26,550 bases of DNA. Origin: JADGGV01 sp035715725 (GTDB lineage Bacteria > Gemmatimonadota > Gemmatimonadetes > Longimicrobiales > RSA9). Location: positions 1 to 26,550 of the forward strand of contig DASTKT010000155.1 in NCBI GenBank assembly GCA_035715725.1, in the 5' to 3' direction. The notes below the pieces were generated by a model. The model worked only from the letters and a program-made list of their open reading frames with translations, had not been told where the DNA came from and made no database searches. The translations under genes were made by a program, and so were the position numbers. Below, piece by piece: positions 23,664 to 26,550 of this stretch (position 1 is its first letter; each line of letters starts with the position of its first letter).

Positions 23664-23983
23664 ACCCGATCGGCCGATCCTCCGGCGTCCCGCCCCCGCC
23701 CGGTGCCCCTCCGCGGCTCCGCGTCTTCCTGTGCGCGGCGGCTCGAGGCGACCGCGAACGCCCGCGGCGCCTCCGCACCCGACGAATTTCGCGCCGATCC
23801 GCGTCGTTCCACCACCCCCCGGACCGCCCCCGACACCACGCCCGCGCCTGGCCCCGCCCCGCCGGCACGGGGCATGGCCGTTGCACCCAACTCGCTGCAC
23901 CCAGATGAATTGCGCGCCGCGGCGCCGGCGCATAGGGGGCCGGCATCCGCGCCCGCAGTTCCAGCGAAGTGAGGGAGGTGCCG
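23664..23983. other. Intergenic region, 320 bp, with degenerate repeats
   Basis: No gene is seen; overlapping open frames are repeat translations. It holds a half-element of the CCTCCGCG type at 23706-23735 (compare 9381-9404) and two related 21-22 bp copies: GCACCCGACGAATTTCGCGC at 23775 and GCACCCAGATGAATTGCGCG at 23897, plus a shorter GCACCCAACTCGCTGCACCC between them. GAGGGAGG at 23971-23978 serves the next gene. Confidence 0.5.
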
Positions 23984-24436
23984 ATGAGAGCTCTCATCCT
24001 GGCAGCCATGGCGGCGCTGCTCGTGACCGCGGTCGCGCCCTCGATGACGAGCGCGCAGCAGCCCGCGCCGACGCCGGCGCCGACGGCGAAGCAGCCGGTC
24101 CAGTTCACCCTCGCCAGCTTCAACGCGGCGCTCCCCAACACGGCCGCGAACATCGCGAAGGCCGAGGGGCTGAAGGAGCTGACCGCCGACCGCGTCAAGC
24201 TCGTCAGCCTCGCCGATCTCGTGAAGCAGGAGAACGTGAAGAGCGTGAACCTCGAGATGCGCAGCGAGAACGTCCAGGCGCTCCAGAGCTACCTCACCTC
24301 GAGCCGCCCGAACGCCGCGACCATCCGGCAGGCGCTGAGCACCGAGGCGCTCAAGCTCTCCCCGAGCGACGTCGTCGCCATCGACGTGCTGGACACCGGC
24401 GACACCGTCCTCTACTACCAGCCGCCGAAGCAGTAG
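23984..24436 (+). CDS. Small exported protein of unknown function
   Basis: 150 residues. A signal peptide is plain (MRALILAAMAALLVTAVAPS, cleavage probably after TSA), followed by a Pro/Ala/Thr linker (about 27-37) and a soluble domain of about 110 residues. That domain is rich in Asn, Leu and Ser (SFNAALPNTAANIAKAEGLK, LADLVKQENVKSVNLEMRSE, LSTEALKLSPSDVVAIDVLD) and ends in a short beta stretch (DTVLYYQPPKQ). I do not recognise the fold. The ATG at 23984 fits GGGAGG 6 nt upstream; an upstream GTG (23969) lies in that ribosome site and is rejected. It has its own hairpin terminator candidate just after the stop. Confidence 0.8.
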   Translation: MRALILAAMAALLVTAVAPSMTSAQQPAPTPAPTAKQPVQFTLASFNAALPNTAANIAKAEGLKELTADRVKLVSLADLVKQENVKSVNLEMRSENVQALQSYLTSSRPNAATIRQALSTEALKLSPSDVVAIDVLDTGDTVLYYQPPKQ

Positions 24437-24447
24437 GCGACCCGACC

Positions 24448-24476
24448 GGGAACGCCGGGCGACCCCCGGCGTTCCC
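24448..24476 (+). terminator. Hairpin after the small exported protein gene
   Basis: GGGAACGCCGGG and CCCGGCGTTCCC form a perfect 12 bp stem with a 5-base loop (CGACC), beginning 11 bp after the stop at 24436. No T tract follows, which is common for terminators in very GC-rich genomes, so termination is likely but not certain. Confidence 0.6.
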
Positions 24477-24627
24477 CCGCCGCGAGGCCGCGCGAGGCCG
24501 CGCGACCCCGTGCGACCTCGCCCACCCTCCCGCGAGGCCGCCCCGGACATCGTTGACTTCCCCGTCCCCCCGGCGCACCGTGCACCCGACGGCAGATGTT
24601 TGCTCACTCCCACAGGAGGGACGCACC

Positions 24628-24954
24628 GTGCCGCAGTACATGACCCAATTCGCCTACACGCCGGAGGCGTGGGCCGCGCTCGTCGCCAATCCGGTCGACC
24701 GGAGCGAGCCGCTGCGGGCGCTGGTGGAGAAGCTCGGAGGGCGCCTGATCAGCTTCCACTACACCATGGGCAAGTGGGACGGCGTCCTCGTCACGGAGGC
24801 GCCCGACGAGGCGACGGCGACCGCCGCCATCCTCGCCGCCATCTCCGCCGGCCACCTCAAGGCGACGCGGATGACCCGCCTCATCCCCGTGAGCGAGGCC
24901 ATGGAGGCCATGCGGAAGGCGCAGGGCGTGACGTACAAGGCCCCGTCCCGCTAA
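24628..24954 (+). CDS. GYD-domain protein
   Basis: 108 residues from GTG at 24628 (MPQYMTQFAYTPEAWAALVA); GGAGGG lies 7-8 nt upstream at good spacing, while the ATG at 24640 would sit too far away. The pattern MPQYMTQFAYT, LVEKLGGRLISFHYTMGKWD and TAAILAAISAGHLKATRM is that of small GYD-domain proteins (ferredoxin-like alpha/beta fold), whose functions are unknown. Full length. It is convergent with the YbaK-type gene. Confidence 0.85.
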   Translation: MPQYMTQFAYTPEAWAALVANPVDRSEPLRALVEKLGGRLISFHYTMGKWDGVLVTEAPDEATATAAILAAISAGHLKATRMTRLIPVSEAMEAMRKAQGVTYKAPSR

Positions 24955-24974
24955 GGCCCCGACAGGTCCGACAG

Positions 24975-24988
24975 CCGCGGCGCCGCGG
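24975..24988. terminator. Perfect palindrome between convergent genes
   Basis: CCGCGGCGCCGCGG is fully symmetric and lies in the 57 bp between the stops of the GYD gene and the YbaK-type gene. It could act as a bidirectional terminator. There is no T tract, so this is a weak call. Confidence 0.3.
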
Positions 24989-25011
24989 AGACGGCGGTCG
25001 CCCGGCGCGCC

Positions 25012-25503
25012 TCAGCCGAGGCGCGCCTCGCCCGGGCCGGCGCTGATGTCCGCGACCACGGGGTGCGCGAGCCGCTCGTAGTCCGCGTAGCTCACCGCCA
25101 CCGTGTCCGTGTGCGTCCCCGCCTGGAGCACGATCCGCGGGCTGAGCGACAGCTCCCGGTCCACGACCACGGGGACGTCGTAGAGGTTCCCGAACGCCGG
25201 CATCGCGCCGACCTCGCAGTCGGCGAACCGGTTCGCGAAGTCCGCCTCCTGCGCGATGCGCGCGCTCCCCCACCCGATCGCCGCCGCGAACTTCGACGGC
25301 GCCACGTGCTCCGGCGCGGGCAGCACCGCCATCCCGAGCCCGCCATCCCCGACCAGCATCACCACCTTCGCCATGCTCCGCCCCGGCACGTGCTCACTCT
25401 CCGCCACCTGCTGCGCCGTGTACGCCCGCGGGTGGTGCTGCACCTCGTACGGCACCCCCTCCCGGCTGAGGTAGCTCTCGAGGCGTTCCCTGGCGTTTCC
25501 CAT
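25012..25503 (-). CDS. YbaK/ProX-type aminoacyl-tRNA deacylase
   Basis: 163 residues, standard for a free-standing editing domain. Start: ATG at 25503 behind AGGAGG, 6 nt away; a longer frame adds 17 unlikely residues. The family pattern includes YEVQHHPRAYTAQQVAESEH (19-38), the catalytic lysine in SMAKVVML (Lys46), and GAMPAFGNLYDVPVVVD (99-115). Such proteins hydrolyse mischarged tRNAs, for example Cys-tRNA(Pro) or Ala-tRNA(Pro), in the cytoplasm. The exact substrate is not readable from sequence. It is a single gene. Confidence 0.88.
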   Translation of the reverse strand: MGNARERLESYLSREGVPYEVQHHPRAYTAQQVAESEHVPGRSMAKVVMLVGDGGLGMAVLPAPEHVAPSKFAAAIGWGSARIAQEADFANRFADCEVGAMPAFGNLYDVPVVVDRELSLSPRIVLQAGTHTDTVAVSYADYERLAHPVVADISAGPGEARLG

Positions 25504-25597
25504 GGCCAACCTCCTGCTCCGGCGACCCCGCCACGCGCGCCGACCCACCGGCAAACGCGTTGGGCCACTTCGTCTCTAGCCTCCGGCGCGGCTCGCG

Positions 25598-26056
25598 TCA
25601 ATGGTGGCGCGGCGGCGCCTTCGCCGCCGGCAGGCCGCTCGCCAGGTACTCGGCCGGCCGCTCGATGCGCACGCCCGCGATCACCCGCCCGAAGTACGCG
25701 CCGAAGTGGGCCCGATCGCCCGTGAGCAGGTGCGTCGCCCCCGCCGCCAGCGCGGCCAGCAGGATCGGCCGATCCTTCTCCGGCAGCTCCACCCCCTCCG
25801 GAATCGAGCCGCCAAAAACGTCGGCGACGATCTCGAGCCCGTTCGCCAGCTCCTCCAGCCGCCGCCTCGCCTCCGGCCCGGCGAGGTTCCTGCGCGCCTC
25901 CTCGAGCGCGTACGAGCTGGTGAGGAGGCGCACGTGCCCCGCCTGCCGCCACAGCCGCGCGAGTCCGCTATCCGGCCGGTATGCCGCCGAGAACAGCACG
26001 TTCGCATCCAGGAAAACGCGGTGCCGCTCCGGCCCCGGGCGCCCGCCGGGCGTCAC
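25598..26056 (-). CDS. PIN-domain toxin (VapC-like ribonuclease)
   Basis: 152 residues from a GTG that overlaps the stop of the antitoxin gene (GTGA). The four acidic residues expected of a PIN nuclease can be placed: Asp17 in VFLDANVLF, Glu52 or Glu53 in SYALEEARRNL, Asp95 in EKDRPILLAAL and Asp114 in LLTGDRAHF. It should cut RNA when free and be held inactive by the AbrB-like protein encoded before it. The C-terminus (SGLPAAKAPPRHH) is disordered. No internal breaks are seen. Confidence 0.88.
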   Translation of the reverse strand: MTPGGRPGPERHRVFLDANVLFSAAYRPDSGLARLWRQAGHVRLLTSSYALEEARRNLAGPEARRRLEELANGLEIVADVFGGSIPEGVELPEKDRPILLAALAAGATHLLTGDRAHFGAYFGRVIAGVRIERPAEYLASGLPAAKAPPRHH

Positions 26057-26361
26057 CCGGCCCCGCCGCCCGGCGGCGGCTCGTGCGGGATCCGGTCCGG
26101 GTCCAACCCCATCGCCCGCACCGCCTCGCGCGCGGCCGCGTAGTCCCCCGCGTCCACCGCGTTCTCCAGCAGGAACGCCGCCCGCCGATCGGGCGTGTAC
26201 ACCTCCGTCGGCATCGCCACCGCCGGCCGGAGAAGGATCCCATCCGGCCGCTCCTCGGCGATCACGAGCGCCCCCTCCTCCAGCCCGAAGCGCCGCCGCA
26301 GCGCCGCCGGAATCACGAACACCCCGCGCTTGCCGACCCGGCCCGTCTCGGATCTCGCCAC
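26053..26361 (-). CDS. AbrB/SpoVT-type antitoxin
   Basis: 102 residues from the GTG at 26361, preceded by AGAAGGGG at about 7 nt. An ATG at 26394 adds 11 residues, has no ribosome site and lies inside a palindrome, so it is less likely, but it may be the annotated start elsewhere. Residues 5-47 form the swapped-hairpin DNA-binding domain (TGRVGKRGVFVIPAALRRRF, GLEEGALVIAEERPDGILLR). The C-terminal half (TPDRRAAFLLENAVDAGDYA) wraps the toxin in characterised pairs. It should neutralise the PIN protein and repress the operon. It shares four bases with the PIN gene. Confidence 0.85.
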   Translation of the reverse strand: MARSETGRVGKRGVFVIPAALRRRFGLEEGALVIAEERPDGILLRPAVAMPTEVYTPDRRAAFLLENAVDAGDYAAAREAVRAMGLDPDRIPHEPPPGGGAG

Positions 26362-26379
26362 GGTCCCACCCCTTCTCTG

Positions 26380-26398
26380 CAGAATGTCTGACATTCTG
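26380..26398. promoter_or_regulatory. Candidate operator of the AbrB-PIN operon
   Basis: CAGAATGTC-T-GACATTCTG is a perfect palindrome with 9 bp arms around one base. It lies 19-37 nt before the preferred GTG start. Just upstream, TAGATT on the minus strand (26401-26406) could be the -10, which places the transcription start inside the palindrome, a typical layout for repression by the antitoxin. Function is inferred. Confidence 0.6.
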
Positions 26399-26451
26399 AT
26401 AATCTAGCGCGAGGCCGCCCGCCGGGCCACCCGGGCGCTGCGCGCGAGCCT

Positions 26452-26550
26452 CTACCGCGCCACCCCGTCCAGCCGCCCCAGCGCGCGGTTCGCGCGCTCC
26501 AGCCGGTCGCTCAGCTCCGCGTCCAGCCGCAGCGCCGGCTCCGGCGGCAA
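26452..26550 (-). pseudogene. Fragment resembling the Fic N-terminal domain, cut by the window edge
   Basis: Reading the minus strand from the window edge gives LPPEPALRLDAELSDRLERA, then NRALGRLDGVAR and TAG at 26452. LPP, an amphipathic helix and ALGRLDG are the signature of the N-terminal domain of Fic proteins (AMP-transferases), where the protein normally continues for several hundred residues past this point. Here it stops, and the next 48 bases in frame are Arg/Ala-rich with no Fic character. This suggests a Fic gene truncated near the AbrB-PIN module. The start is outside the window, so a short intact protein cannot be excluded. Confidence 0.45.

Noticed and set aside
23969..23983. 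GTG start at 23969 for the small exported protein
   Set aside because: It overlaps the GGGAGG ribosome site that serves the ATG at 23984, and it would place charged residues ahead of the signal peptide.

Overview
This is a very GC-rich stretch of bacterial chromosome (estimated by eye at above 70% G+C). Gene order is mixed, intergenic spaces are short, and several diverged dispersed repeats are present. No rRNA, tRNA or CRISPR was recognised. The best guess for the source is Gemmatimonadota or a similar high-GC soil lineage. That guess rests on the extreme GC, signal peptides ending in Ala-Ala/Gly-Gln, a propeller-amidohydrolase fusion, paired WYL regulators, and CACGGAG/CAGAGG-type intergenic repeats. 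It is an inference, because no phylogenetic marker gene is present.

Layout. Positions 1-596 hold a MITE-like inverted-repeat element (181-369) ahead of a secreted multicopper oxidase (597-2543) whose copper motifs are in permuted order. Convergent to it is an aldolase/short-chain dehydrogenase fusion of the RhaE type (2613-4670). A second, oppositely oriented copy of the MITE-like element (4739-4904) precedes an exported propeller-amidohydrolase (5081-8161). A HemG-like flavodoxin (8262-8873) follows on the minus strand. A gene-free 576 bp stretch then carries a nested inverted repeat (9006-9404).

Positions 9450-16321 form one minus-strand operon: an AddB-like nuclease subunit, an AddA-like helicase-nuclease and a small membrane protein. 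Together AddA and AddB would process double-strand breaks. Next come an Xre-RES toxin-antitoxin pair with a palindromic candidate operator (16614-17654), a convergent GH13 trehalose-synthase-like enzyme (17664-19319), and a pair of overlapping genes (19701-20295) that encode a small protein and a minimal nucleotidyltransferase-like protein. A PafC/PafB-like WYL regulator pair follows (20376-22464).

Positions 22718-26550 contain small single genes: a 77-residue protein, an SRPBCC protein, a small exported protein, a GYD-domain protein and a YbaK-type tRNA-editing protein. The window ends with a PIN/AbrB toxin-antitoxin pair behind a 19 bp palindrome, and what looks like a truncated Fic N-terminal domain.

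How the genes fit together. The clearest functional groups are AddB-AddA (break repair, perhaps under the same kind of DNA-damage control that PafBC exerts in mycobacteria), and two or three toxin-antitoxin-like modules. The points most worth checking are the permuted oxidase, the MITE-like family, the nested palindrome, and the overlapping small-protein/nucleotidyltransferase module, in which the first catalytic Asp is replaced by His.
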